A stretch of 64,000 bases of DNA, taken from NCBI GenBank assembly GCA_964464925.1, contig CAYXLI010000001.1:124001-188000 (forward strand). The letters run 5' to 3'. The notes beneath the pieces are model-generated. The model did not search any database, was not told where the DNA came from, and was given only the letters and a program-made list of their open reading frames with translations. Positions 17,100-26,052 of the stretch are shown in pieces. This DNA is from CAYXLI01 sp964464925. GTDB taxonomy: Bacteria > Acidobacteriota > Terriglobia > Bryobacterales > Bryobacteraceae. Each line of letters starts with the position of its first letter. The first letter of the stretch is position 1. A program made the position numbers and the translations under genes.

Positions 17100-17558
17100 A
17101 TGTGCCTCGCTCCCGCTCGAATTAAGGTCCTGCTGGTTGAGGACGACATGGCGGACGTGCGGCTTCTGCGGGAGGCTCTGGCGGAAGCAGGGGACTGGTG
17201 CGACCTGACTGTCGCCACGACCGGTGCGCAGGCTCTGGACATGCTGTTCCGCAGGGGCCGGTACAACGATCTGGATGCCCCGGATCTGGTGCTGCTGGAC
17301 ATTCGCCTACCGATTCTGAACGGCCATGAAGTATTGAGTGCAATTAAGGCACACGCGCCGCTGAATATGCTGCCAGTGATCATTTTGAGCACATCGGGGG
17401 CTGAACAGGATGTGCGCAAGGCTTATTCACTTGGGGCGTCCTGCTACATCGTCAAGCCCAGAGATCTCGAGCAGTTCATTGCAATCTGCAAATCACTCTA
17501 CGACTTTTGGGCAAAGCGCGTCAGATTCCCGCAGATGGAGTCCCCGTCCGCGAACTAA
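17100..17558 (+). CDS. Stand-alone receiver (Rcp1-type response regulator)
   Basis: The protein has 152 residues and consists of a single CheY-like receiver domain: acidic pocket VLLVEDDMADVRLL, phospho-acceptor Asp in LVLLDIRLPILNGHEVL, Thr/Ser switch in VIILSTSGAEQDV and the conserved Lys in SCYIVKPRDLEQF. The longer alpha4/beta5 region and YDFWAKRVRFPQ end resemble the Rcp1 subfamily that pairs with phytochrome-like or other hybrid kinases. There is no DNA-binding output domain, so it should act by protein-protein contact. No kinase gene is adjacent. The gene is transcribed away from the preceding unknown gene and converges on the propeller gene 14 bp downstream. Confidence 0.9.
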   Translation: MCLAPARIKVLLVEDDMADVRLLREALAEAGDWCDLTVATTGAQALDMLFRRGRYNDLDAPDLVLLDIRLPILNGHEVLSAIKAHAPLNMLPVIILSTSGAEQDVRKAYSLGASCYIVKPRDLEQFIAICKSLYDFWAKRVRFPQMESPSAN

Positions 17559-17572
17559 AGCATACTCAGCTT

Positions 17573-20476
17573 CTACGGTTTCTGTACAGTGACGACGATT
17601 GGGTCGCTGGATTGGGCGTTTGCCAAAGAGCGGACCTGTACCACGTTTGAGCCGGTAATCGTGGTGGCCGGCACTTGCGCGGAGATCTGACCATCCGAGG
17701 TCTGGAGCAGAGGCAGCGGCACATCATTGAACGTAACGCAGCTTCCGCCGAGAACAGTCGGCGGCGGGATGGTCTCCGCATTTGCCGCAGAAGCGAGGTT
17801 GGAACCGTTGATGGTGATGAAGGCGCCGGGGCGGATAGTGGCAGTGCCATCGGCGGAATTCACGATTCCGCGGGCTCCGGAGGCGATGGCCGGCCGCGGA
17901 GAGGCGCCGGTTGTGGAGAGAGGGATGACGCTCAAGCCGGACAATGTGATGCTGTAGGCGGTTCCCTTCGAATCGATCACCAACTGGCGCGAGGGCACGT
18001 TGACCCGGTTCGCTCCGAAGACGCTCTGGACCGGGTTATCGGGCGCCACGGCAACAACGGATTCGCTGCCTGTCCGGATGTCTACCAACTCCATGGTCGG
18101 ACGTGAGTCGTCGCGCGTGGTCGAGGTGGTATTCTGCCGCACCGGCGTGGTGAGGCGCACGAACGTGTTGTCATCGATAGGGTAGACTTGGGCGACGTTC
18201 CGGTTTCCGGCGCTGACGATGGTCTGCGAAGGAGGCTGGCCGGGAACCGACGGTGCTACGAACTGAGTGGTTCCGGGCCGCTCTACGCCGCCGATGATCG
18301 CGAGCGAGTTGTTTACCGTCAGTCCGTTGACGACAAAGTAGTTGCCGAGATTGCTTCCGGCGACTGGTCCGAAATAGCTGACGGGAGTCTGGCTGTAGAG
18401 TTGGCTCTGCGTCGTATACGTGTCGGCGAGGGCGTCATATAGATAGCTGTTGCCGTTGCCGGCGAGCGTGAGGATATACTCGCCGCCGGGCGTCGCCGCC
18501 ATATATTGAGGACCCGAAATGCTGGCCGGGGTGACAGTATTGGCAACCCGAGGCGTGGCCTGATTGCCAATGAGACGCCAGAAGGTTCCGTTCGACATGA
18601 TGAACTGCAGCCCGGAGAGGCTCATAGCCATAGCCGCCGGCTGAATCGAATTCTGGTTCCCCGCGCGAGGAATGGGCGGGAAGTCGACTGTGCCGATCTG
18701 CTTCTGTGAATCGAGGTCGACGATGCTGATCGATTCGCCACCCTGATTTCCGACGAAGAGCGTGCCGCCGTCCAGCGTCATCGCCATGGCTTTTGGCAAC
18801 TGGCCCACATCAATCGGGTCGATGAATTTGAGCTTCTTCATGTCGAACACTTCAATTCGATTGAAGCCGGCATTCGAGATATAGACCCTGCCGCGAGGTT
18901 CGTCGAGCACCATCTCCTGGAGCCCCTGGCCGTTATTCAACGAGACGGGCCTCGGGAAGATCAGACCGCGTTGATCCGACTGGCGGTAGTTCATGTAAAC
19001 GCGAATCGTATTCGGGAAGTTGATGGCCTGTGTGGAGGCGAGCGTGATGTTCAAAGGAGTGCCGCCACCACCCGAGGCTCCAGTGAACAGATTTGTGCCC
19101 GGTTGGCGGACTACGCCGCTACGGCCCGGTTCCATGATGAAGTCAATGGTGGCAGGCGCTACGCCGCTGGAAACCTGGGTGACGAGTGCCGAGGTAATGG
19201 TGGGCACGCTGAACGTTAATTGGCCCTTTCCCAGGTTCGTGACGTCCACAGTGGTTTTCGCGATGCCCTTATTGCAGTCGTCATTCGCAAGGAAGACCTG
19301 GGTAGTAGACGGCTGGAGGATCGGGTAATCATAGACGTTGGCCATGGGCAGCCGCAAGAGTCCGGATTCAGAAAGCGCGAACACCATGGAACCGTCTGAG
19401 AGTGCGACCATTTTGCCCAGGATGCTTTGGGGGAGCCGGAGTCCGAGGCTGACTCCGAGATTCTTCGAATTCGAGACGTAGAGCACGTTCGAAAGCGGCC
19501 GCTGCCCTTGCGCGGCAGTGTTGAATGCGCTGTAGATGGTGCCGGCATCCGGTGTGAAGGTGCTGCCGCCCAGATTGGTCTGTGTATTGAAGCCGGGGTT
19601 GAAGCCGCTGGAGTTGATGAAAAAGGGCAGATTCGCGGTGTTCTGCTGGGCGATGACGCCGAGCGTGGCGGTGTCATACAAAGTGGATCCAGCCATGAAG
19701 CGGGACCCATCGGGCGAGATGGACAGCACGGTGGATTGTCCGGTAACGAGACGATTTTTAAGAACGACGCCGGATGCAACCTCATAAACGAAAAGTTGTG
19801 TCTGAGCGCCATTTGTGGTCTGGTTGATAGCCACCATCCCAATGATGAAGTTGCCGTCCGGGGTGCGAATCAGACGGCCGGGGAAGGCGGTGGCGGGGCG
19901 CCCAACGAAGACGGCCGGGAGAGGATTCGGTGTGCTGATGGTGGGCGGAGAGACGACCGGGCTGACCTGCGCGTTGGATGCCTGGGTGCGGTCGAAGATC
20001 AGCAGAGTGTTCAATGTGTTGTTGGTGCCAGTGCCTTGGGTAGTGATGAGCACGCGTCCGTCAACGCCAACGGCGACGCCTTCCGGGCGCGCGGGAAGGC
20101 TGATGGTCTGGATGACCGAATCGATACCAAGGTCGATGACGGTCAGGGTGGAACTGGAAGTATTGGTGACGTACAGATAGTTGTTGTCCATCGACATCGC
20201 GGCTCCGGTGGGGAAGGTTCCCACGCGGATATTGCCGGTGACGCGCTTATCCAAGTAGCTATAGATGTCGATTCGGTTAGCGTTCGCGTTGACGAGATAA
20301 AGGCGTCCACGAAGCTCGTCGATGACCACGTCGTAGGGGGTAGTGCCCAGCGAAACGATCTCGCCGAAAGTCGCCTGTCCGGTCTGCGCGAAGGCGGGTT
20401 GACCTACCCAGAGAGCTAGTGCGAGTACTGGCGTGCCTAGTCCCAGAAACTTCCAGATGTTCGATTGCAAAGGCAT
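17573..20476 (-). CDS. Large secreted YVTN beta-propeller protein with Solibacter-type C-terminal domain
   Basis: This is a protein of about 967 residues. The start is uncertain: ATG 20476 is used here, TTG 20482 would add two residues, and TTG 20470 has a better spaced GAGG. A signal peptide ends near QPAFAQ. Two propeller regions follow. The first (about 35-230) has YVTN-type blades (GRLYLVNANANRIDIYSYLD, NNYLYVTNTSSSTLTVIDLG). The second (about 530-640) repeats the pattern (GRVYISNAGFNRIEVFDMKK, GTLFVGNQGGESISIVDLDS). The last 100 residues (GIVNSADGTATIRPGAFITI, then GSNLASAANAETIPP) match the N-terminal part of the TIGR03437 domain also found in the 7.6-11.0 kb protein. Probably surface-exposed; function unknown. 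Confidence 0.85.
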   Translation of the reverse strand: MPLQSNIWKFLGLGTPVLALALWVGQPAFAQTGQATFGEIVSLGTTPYDVVIDELRGRLYLVNANANRIDIYSYLDKRVTGNIRVGTFPTGAAMSMDNNYLYVTNTSSSTLTVIDLGIDSVIQTISLPARPEGVAVGVDGRVLITTQGTGTNNTLNTLLIFDRTQASNAQVSPVVSPPTISTPNPLPAVFVGRPATAFPGRLIRTPDGNFIIGMVAINQTTNGAQTQLFVYEVASGVVLKNRLVTGQSTVLSISPDGSRFMAGSTLYDTATLGVIAQQNTANLPFFINSSGFNPGFNTQTNLGGSTFTPDAGTIYSAFNTAAQGQRPLSNVLYVSNSKNLGVSLGLRLPQSILGKMVALSDGSMVFALSESGLLRLPMANVYDYPILQPSTTQVFLANDDCNKGIAKTTVDVTNLGKGQLTFSVPTITSALVTQVSSGVAPATIDFIMEPGRSGVVRQPGTNLFTGASGGGGTPLNITLASTQAINFPNTIRVYMNYRQSDQRGLIFPRPVSLNNGQGLQEMVLDEPRGRVYISNAGFNRIEVFDMKKLKFIDPIDVGQLPKAMAMTLDGGTLFVGNQGGESISIVDLDSQKQIGTVDFPPIPRAGNQNSIQPAAMAMSLSGLQFIMSNGTFWRLIGNQATPRVANTVTPASISGPQYMAATPGGEYILTLAGNGNSYLYDALADTYTTQSQLYSQTPVSYFGPVAGSNLGNYFVVNGLTVNNSLAIIGGVERPGTTQFVAPSVPGQPPSQTIVSAGNRNVAQVYPIDDNTFVRLTTPVRQNTTSTTRDDSRPTMELVDIRTGSESVVAVAPDNPVQSVFGANRVNVPSRQLVIDSKGTAYSITLSGLSVIPLSTTGASPRPAIASGARGIVNSADGTATIRPGAFITINGSNLASAANAETIPPPTVLGGSCVTFNDVPLPLLQTSDGQISAQVPATTITGSNVVQVRSLANAQSSDPIVVTVQKP

Positions 20477-20571
20477 CCTCAACTAAGATACTCTAAACCC
20501 TTCAAACGGCCAGAAGTTTCTTTACCGCGCAACAAAGCAAACGATTACGTGTTTGGGAGAAGTATCGAGAT

Positions 20572-20913
20572 TTGATAGTCCGGAATGAGACGCGCGCCTG
20601 TGTACTCGGCGATCATGTTGAGATTGCTGATACAAGCAGCAATCGGCAGACGGGGCTCCTGAAGCACGAAAGCCTGTTGCCCGGCCATGGGCTATGGATT
20701 GTGCCGTGTGAAGGTGTGCATACGTTTTGGATGAAGTTCCGGATCGACGTGGTTTTCCTGAGCAAAAAGCGTAAAGTTTTGAAAATTCGAAAGGATATGA
20801 AACAGTGGCGGATGGCGTGTTGCCTGACCGCGCACTCGGTACTGGAGTTTCCCGCTGGGACTTTGGACCAGACAGGCACAGTACCGGGTGATCAACTCGT
20901 TTTCGAGAAATGA
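20572..20913 (+). CDS. DUF192 family protein at the head of the Tad operon
   Basis: This 113-residue protein matches DUF192 (PF02643): the GLLKHESLLPGHGLWIVPC segment, VHTFWMKFRIDVVFLSKKRK and the closing VLEFPAGTLDQTGTVPGD. Unlike many family members it has no signal peptide. The start is a TTG with GGGAGA about 11 nt upstream. Its stop overlaps the start of the next gene by 4 bp (ATGA), which ties it to the Tad pilus operon. The family's biochemical function is unknown; linkage here suggests a role in pilus biogenesis, but that is inference. Confidence 0.85.
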   Translation: MIVRNETRACVLGDHVEIADTSSNRQTGLLKHESLLPGHGLWIVPCEGVHTFWMKFRIDVVFLSKKRKVLKIRKDMKQWRMACCLTAHSVLEFPAGTLDQTGTVPGDQLVFEK

Positions 20914-21881
20914 GAGCCACGAAGATTGCAGTTCCGCTGAGTGTGTTGCTGCTGAGTTCGTGCGTGAAGACTGTGCGGACGCAGTTCGCGGCTGAGGCCC
21001 CGGCGGTGACGCGTGTGATGAAGCGGCAAGTGCAGAACGCCGTAGATGCGGGTGACGGCGATGCGCTGGTGAGGTCATTGCGCGCGCAATTAGGGGCGGA
21101 TCCGAATAACCTGAACGTCCGGCTGGAACTGGCGCGGCACTATGAGCGGGGCGGATATCCGGAACTCGCGGTGGAGCACTACCGGCTGGCGAACGAGCGT
21201 TTCCCGGAATCGGCGGAAGCCGTGATTGCGCTGGCTCGCTGCCTGCGCTCGATGGAATTGAACGAGCAGGCGCTGGCGGCGCTGGAGCGGTACGAATCGG
21301 CGTACCCAAGAAGGTCGGCGAATGTGCTGGCGTGGCTTGGGGTAGCGGCCGACGATGCGAGTCAACTGGACAAGGCCGAGAAGTGGTACCGGAAGGCGAT
21401 GGAGTTTCTGCCGAAGTCGGAATCGCTGCACAACAACCTCGGGTATAACCTGCTGCTGCAGGGGAAGAAGGAAGAAGCGATAGGGGAGTTCCGGGCGGCA
21501 CTGAAGCTGAATTCGCATTCCTTGGTGGCACGGAACAACCTGGGCATGGCGCTGGCATCGCAGCCGAAGGAAGCAGTTGTGAATATGCAGTCGGTGGCGG
21601 ATCCGGCGACGGCACATAATAATCTGGCGGCGATTCTGATAGAGCAGGGCGACTATAAAGGGGCCCGTGAGGAACTGGACATCGCGCTAGGATATAACAA
21701 AGATCACGAAGCAGCTTTGCGCAACCTGCAATTGGTTTCCGAGTTGGATGGGAAGCCGTTTGCGGTCACCACCCGCAGTAGCCCTACTCGATGGAAGCGG
21801 TTCGCAAGCGGTCTTCGCCGCGTGTTCGTAGGGGGCGAAGAGCCCGGTAAGGAAGAAGCGGTCAGAACCGCATCGAAGTGA
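20910..21881 (+). CDS. TPR lipoprotein, TadD-like
   Basis: The 323-residue product starts with a lipoprotein signal (VPLSVLLLSSC, lipidated Cys18). Tetratricopeptide repeats run from about residue 65 to 260, with typical spacing in LARHYERGGYPELAVEHYRL, AEKWYRKAMEFLPKSESLHN and NNLAAILIEQGDYKGAREEL. In Tad systems TadD is a TPR lipoprotein that helps assemble the outer-membrane secretin; position and architecture support that role here. It is translationally coupled to DUF192 upstream and lies 17 bp before the pilin gene. Confidence 0.85.
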   Translation: MRATKIAVPLSVLLLSSCVKTVRTQFAAEAPAVTRVMKRQVQNAVDAGDGDALVRSLRAQLGADPNNLNVRLELARHYERGGYPELAVEHYRLANERFPESAEAVIALARCLRSMELNEQALAALERYESAYPRRSANVLAWLGVAADDASQLDKAEKWYRKAMEFLPKSESLHNNLGYNLLLQGKKEEAIGEFRAALKLNSHSLVARNNLGMALASQPKEAVVNMQSVADPATAHNNLAAILIEQGDYKGAREELDIALGYNKDHEAALRNLQLVSELDGKPFAVTTRSSPTRWKRFASGLRRVFVGGEEPGKEEAVRTASK

Positions 21882-21898
21882 TTCAGGAGAAGAATTGC

Positions 21899-22084
21899 AT
21901 GAAGAACCTTTTCATTCGTTTACTGAAAGACGAGCAGGGCCAGGACCTGGTGGAATACGCCTTGATCGTGGCGGCGGTGGGACTGGCGCTGATCACCACA
22001 GTGAATCAGTTGTCGACCGCGATCGTGAGTCTCTACTCGAGCATTACGCAGGGCCTGACCAGCATCGGCACTTCCGGGCAGTAA
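21899..22084 (+). CDS. flp: Flp-type IVb pilin (major pilin)
   Basis: This is a 61-residue prepilin. The start is fixed by AGGAG at good spacing before ATG 21899. The sequence MKNLFIRLLKDEQG is the basic leader. The predicted cleavage G14/Q15 is followed by QDLVEYALIVAAVGLALITT, showing the Flp motif with Glu and Tyr at mature +5/+6 and the long hydrophobic helix. The mature pilin of about 47 residues is within the Flp range. It would be cleaved by a TadV/CpaA peptidase and polymerised by the downstream CpaF, TadB and TadC products. Only one flp copy is present. Confidence 0.95.
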   Translation: MKNLFIRLLKDEQGQDLVEYALIVAAVGLALITTVNQLSTAIVSLYSSITQGLTSIGTSGQ

Positions 22085-22181
22085 TCTGCAAGGTTGCAGG
22101 CCGGCCTCGAAGAACTCAGGAATAGCCACGATGGACGTGACCTGCTCTCTCGAACAAGTGGATCGGCCAGGAGGGTTGAAT

Positions 22182-23690
22182 ATGACTCGCGCTCCTGGCG
22201 CAGGGTTGCGGATAATGCCGCGGCTCGAAGTGGCCGTTACGGCCATCACCCTCCTGTTTTGCCTTTTCCTGTTCGAAGGCACGCAGAAACTGTTCCGCGA
22301 CTCCGATACCGGATGGCATATACGGAACGGGGAGGCGATCCTGGACGGACGCGGGCTGCCGTTTGCGGATCCTTACTCCCTGCTGAAGAATGGGCAGCCG
22401 TGGTTTGCGTGGGAGTGGCTGGCGGACCTGGCCATGGGAGGGGCACACCGGGCAGACGGGCTTACGGGCGTGGTGATGCTGTATGCGGCTCTGCTGGCGC
22501 TGTGCACGTGGCTGTGGTTCCGCGTGACGTGGGCGGGGGGCGGAAGCTTCCTGGTTGCGGCGGCGTTCAGCATTCTGATGTTGTCGACCGCGAACCTGCA
22601 CTGGCTGGCGCGTCCGCATGTGTTCAGTTGGGTTCTGCTGTTGGCGACGCTTTGGGCGTGCGAGACGCGAAAGCTGCACTGGGCTTTGTTCGCGGCGATC
22701 GGTCTGGTATGGGCAAATGTGCACGCCAGTTTTTTCCTCGGCATTGCGATTTGTGGAGCGTACGCCATAGGGAGTCTGCTGCGTCCGCTGATCTGGGATC
22801 TGGAGCGAGGAAACGAGTGGCGGGAGTATGGAATCGCCGCGGGCATGCTGTTCGCAACCAGCTTCATAAATCCGTACGGCTGGAAGCTGCATGTGCACGT
22901 CCTCTCTTATCTGCGGGATTCGGAACTGATCGACCGGATCGGCGAATTCCAGAGCTTCAATTTTCATGCGGAAGGGGCGGTGCAGATCCTGTTGACGGTG
23001 GCACTCGGATTCGCGGGCGGAGTGATTGCGCTGGGGCAGAGAAAGCTGGCGCATGGTTTTCTGTGCCTCGGATTTACGGCTTTGGCGCTGCGGTCGGCGC
23101 GCGGGCTGCCATTGGTGGCGCTGGTTGTGCTGCCGCTCGTGAATGGAGCAATGACCGAGGCGCTGGGGCGGATGAGGGGATTGCGGATTCCTGTCCGGCG
23201 CGCGGTGGAGGGATTTCTGGAGTACTCGGCGAATTTGCGCAAGCTGGATCTGCGGGTGAACGGGTTGGCCACGCTCGCCGGTGTAGTTGTGCTTTGCGGT
23301 TTGTATCTGCAGTTGCCGGCAGTGAAGGCGCGGACCGGATTCCCGCCGGACGAGTTCCCGGTGCAGGCGGCTGACGTAGTGGAGAGATTGCCGGTGGAGA
23401 GCCGGATACTGGCTCCGGACAAGTTCGGCGGCTACCTGATCTACCGGTTCCAAGGATCGCGCAAGGTGTACTTCGACGGGAGGAGCGACTTCTACGGAGC
23501 GCGGTATATGAAGGACTATCTGCGACTGATTGAAGTGCGCGAGGGATGGCAGCGGCAGATGGCGGAGGCGCGGTTCACGCACGCGCTGCTGCCGAACCGG
23601 TATTCGTTAATTCCGGCGCTGGAGCAGATCGGCTGGCGGAAGATCTACTCGGATGCGACGGCAACGCTTCTGGAAAGAGGGAAGCAGTAA
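22182..23690 (+). CDS. Polytopic GT-C-like membrane protein in the Tad operon
   Basis: A start at ATG 22182 is preferred because AGGAGG stands 7 nt upstream; a start at 22131 would add 17 residues with no ribosome-binding site. The product has 502 residues with about 10 membrane segments. Near the first external loop it has RDSDTGWHIRNGEAILDGRG and WFAWEWLADLAMGG, an acidic D-x-D-T-G-W-H motif after TM1. That layout resembles GT-C type glycosyltransferases (PMT/ArnT fold), which use an Asp/Glu in this loop. The C-terminal soluble part (DKFGGYLIYRFQGSRKVYFD) is also typical for such proteins in Acidobacteria. Located between pilin and cpaB, it could modify the pilin or surface glycans; this is unproved. 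Confidence 0.75.
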   Translation: MTRAPGAGLRIMPRLEVAVTAITLLFCLFLFEGTQKLFRDSDTGWHIRNGEAILDGRGLPFADPYSLLKNGQPWFAWEWLADLAMGGAHRADGLTGVVMLYAALLALCTWLWFRVTWAGGGSFLVAAAFSILMLSTANLHWLARPHVFSWVLLLATLWACETRKLHWALFAAIGLVWANVHASFFLGIAICGAYAIGSLLRPLIWDLERGNEWREYGIAAGMLFATSFINPYGWKLHVHVLSYLRDSELIDRIGEFQSFNFHAEGAVQILLTVALGFAGGVIALGQRKLAHGFLCLGFTALALRSARGLPLVALVVLPLVNGAMTEALGRMRGLRIPVRRAVEGFLEYSANLRKLDLRVNGLATLAGVVVLCGLYLQLPAVKARTGFPPDEFPVQAADVVERLPVESRILAPDKFGGYLIYRFQGSRKVYFDGRSDFYGARYMKDYLRLIEVREGWQRQMAEARFTHALLPNRYSLIPALEQIGWRKIYSDATATLLERGKQ

Positions 23691-23692
23691 AT

Positions 23693-24625
23693 ATGGATCG
23701 TCAGAAAGTACTGTTGATCTTCGGCGGCGCGTGGGTATCCGCGGCACTGCTGACGTGGTTCCTCTATGCGCAGACAACGGGTCCGCGGACAGAGAAGACG
23801 AACGTGGTGATTGCGGCGTCGCGGGATGTTCCGGCGGGGACGCGCCTGCGGAAGGCGGATCTGAAGAAGGTCAAGATTCCTGAGAAGGATATGCCGAAGG
23901 CGGCGGTGGTGGATGAGCCGCTGGCGATCGACCGGGTGACGCTGTATCCGCTGAATGCGAATGAAGCCATCACGACGACGAAGCTGGTGAGTTCGCAAGG
24001 CGCAGAAGGCATGGCAGCGACGATTGAGCCCGGCAAGCGCGCGATTTCGGTGCAGGTGACGGAGGCCTCTGCTGCGGGACTGCTCATCCAGCCGCGGTCG
24101 CATGTGGACGTGTTGTTCACGCGGACCGGTACGATGCGGGAGGCGGTTACGGCGACGATTCTGCAGGACGTGATGGTCCTGTCGATCGGAAGGCAGACGG
24201 AGGTGCAGGCGCCTTCGGATCCGACGAAGACCTCGACCAGTTCGAGCACGAGCGTAACGACGAGTTCGTCACGGCAGCTTGCGGCGACACTGCTGGTGAC
24301 GCCGGAAGATGCGAAGAAGCTGGAATTGGCGCGGCAGCAGGGCAAGATCAGCCTGGCATTGCGGAATCCGCTGGACAAGACCCTGATGCAGGCGAATAGC
24401 GCAGCGACGGCGGAGGATATCGATCCGGCGCTGTTCGCGGGCGCGAAGCGGACCGTTCGTGGCGGACCGATTCCGAATATTCGTAACGACCAGGTTTGGG
24501 GCCAGTTGACAGGCGCCGATCCGAAGCCAGTGAAGAAAGAAGAACCGAAAAAGGAACCTGAAAAGCCGAAGCTCGTGGTGGATGTCTACAGGGGAGACAA
24601 GCACGTGCAGGAAATTTTCCAATGA
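23693..24625 (+). CDS. cpaB: Flp pilus assembly protein CpaB/RcpC
   Basis: The product has 310 residues. The start is ATG 23693 just after the preceding stop; an upstream extension in the same frame is antiparallel to no known domain and is discarded. An N-terminal membrane anchor (VLLIFGGAWVSAALLTWFLY) precedes a SAF domain (VVIAASRDVPAGTRLRKADL, residues about 40-105). The RcpC domain follows (ISVQVTEASAAGLLIQPRSH, then VDVLFTRTGTM). A Ser/Thr-rich linker and a Lys/Glu/Pro-rich tail (KKEEPKKEPEKPK) are present. CpaB is a periplasmic component linked to the secretin. The stop overlaps the cpaC start (ATGA). Confidence 0.93.
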   Translation: MDRQKVLLIFGGAWVSAALLTWFLYAQTTGPRTEKTNVVIAASRDVPAGTRLRKADLKKVKIPEKDMPKAAVVDEPLAIDRVTLYPLNANEAITTTKLVSSQGAEGMAATIEPGKRAISVQVTEASAAGLLIQPRSHVDVLFTRTGTMREAVTATILQDVMVLSIGRQTEVQAPSDPTKTSTSSSTSVTTSSSRQLAATLLVTPEDAKKLELARQQGKISLALRNPLDKTLMQANSAATAEDIDPALFAGAKRTVRGGPIPNIRNDQVWGQLTGADPKPVKKEEPKKEPEKPKLVVDVYRGDKHVQEIFQ

Positions 24626-26052
24626 GAAATTGCCCGATGCAGTTTCGTGAGTTGACTTGCGCTCTTGCGCTTTCACTGGCCTGCCTGGTTGGCCAGACGC
24701 CTCCGCCCGCGTCACGGGACATGACGCTCGTGATCGGGAGGGGCGAACTGCTGCAATTCCCGAGCGAGATTCAGCGTGTGGTCGTGTCCGAACCGAAGAT
24801 TGCGGATGCGGTGGTCGTGTCGCCGAAGGAAGTGATGGTGAACGCGAAGGGTCTGGGCAAAGCGACTCTGATTGTTTGGGACAATGCGACCGGCGCGGTG
24901 GCGGCACGGTATAACGTTGCGGTTGTTCCGGACTCTTCCGACTACGACGAGTTCCTGAAGAAGATGCACGAGAGCATCCCGGATTCGAATGTCAATGTGA
25001 CTTTGAACGGGGATACGGTTGTACTGACCGGGGCGGTGAAGGATACGGACGCGGCGAAGCGCGCGGCGGCGCTGGCTTCGACGCGGGCTAAGAACGTGGT
25101 GAATCTGTTGCAGGTGCCTCCACCGGCGGAACCGCGGCAGATTCTGTTGCAGGTGAAGTTTGCGTCGATCGACCGGGCGGCGCTGTCGGAGTTGGGCTTC
25201 AATTACTTCTCGACCAGCGACAAGGGATTGGGCACTCTGACAACGCAGCAGTTCCAGACGCCCCGATTCAGCCAACTGCAATTTCAGAATGGCGAAGCGC
25301 GATCGCCCACGGTGAACTTCGCCGATTTGTTGAATCTTTTCGTGTTTCGTCCGGACCTGAACTTCGGCGCGACCATTCGTGCGATGGCGAGCCGCAATCT
25401 ATTGCAGATCCTGGCGGAGCCGAACCTGATCACGCTGGAAGGCAAAGAAGCGAGCTTCCTGGCCGGAGGCGAGTTTCCGTTTCCGACCTTGACCTCTACT
25501 ACGACAGGCGGCGCGGTGTCGCCGGTGGTGACCGTACAGTTCAAAAAGTTCGGAGTGCAGTTGAACTTTACCCCGGAAGTAACACCGCAAGGCGGCATCC
25601 ACCTACGGGTGCAGCCGGAGGTGAGCGCTCTCGATTTCGAGAATGCGGTGACATTGCAAGGGTTTCTGATTCCGGCGGTATCGACACGCCGCGCCGATAC
25701 GGAAGTGGTCCTAAAGGACGGCGAGAGTTTCGCGATTGCCGGACTGATCGATAATCGCGTGATTCAGACATTGAGCCGCGTCCGCGGACTGGGCGACGTG
25801 CCGATCATCGGCAACCTGTTCCGCAGCCGCTCCACGAAGAAAACGTCGAACGAACTGCTGGTTGTGATTACGCCGCGCTTTGTAAAGCCGGTGCCCGTGG
25901 AGGAAAGAGTGAAACTGCCGGACATGTCGGAGACGTTCATGCCGACAGTGGCCGAGGAGAAGGCGGCGAAAGGCAAGAAGAAGGATAAGAAGAAAGGCTC
26001 GCAGGAGCCCACGTTTGTAGGACCGCGTGGACATCAGGAACCCAGCAAATAA
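24622..26052 (+). CDS. cpaC: Tad secretin CpaC/RcpA (outer-membrane channel)
   Basis: This 476-residue protein begins with a signal sequence (LTCALALSLACLVGQ). An N-terminal pilus-formation domain follows (GELLQFPSEIQRVVVSEPKI, residues about 35-105), then a BON-like domain (NVNVTLNGDTVVLTGAVKDT). The secretin domain runs from about residue 235 to 420: LLQILAEPNLITLEGKEASF, LAGGEFPFP, then DTEVVLKDGESFAIAGLI and NELLVVITPRFVKPV. It forms the outer-membrane gate for the pilus. A highly basic Lys-rich tail (KGKKKDKKKG) is unusual. The last 26 bp overlap the tadG start. Confidence 0.94.
   Translation: MRNCPMQFRELTCALALSLACLVGQTPPPASRDMTLVIGRGELLQFPSEIQRVVVSEPKIADAVVVSPKEVMVNAKGLGKATLIVWDNATGAVAARYNVAVVPDSSDYDEFLKKMHESIPDSNVNVTLNGDTVVLTGAVKDTDAAKRAAALASTRAKNVVNLLQVPPPAEPRQILLQVKFASIDRAALSELGFNYFSTSDKGLGTLTTQQFQTPRFSQLQFQNGEARSPTVNFADLLNLFVFRPDLNFGATIRAMASRNLLQILAEPNLITLEGKEASFLAGGEFPFPTLTSTTTGGAVSPVVTVQFKKFGVQLNFTPEVTPQGGIHLRVQPEVSALDFENAVTLQGFLIPAVSTRRADTEVVLKDGESFAIAGLIDNRVIQTLSRVRGLGDVPIIGNLFRSRSTKKTSNELLVVITPRFVKPVPVEERVKLPDMSETFMPTVAEEKAAKGKKKDKKKGSQEPTFVGPRGHQEPSK

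Noticed and set aside
22116..23582. A 488-codon minus-strand frame opposite the GT-C-like gene
   Set aside because: Arg/Gln/His-rich shadow composition; the plus strand encodes a coherent membrane protein with a good ribosome-binding site.
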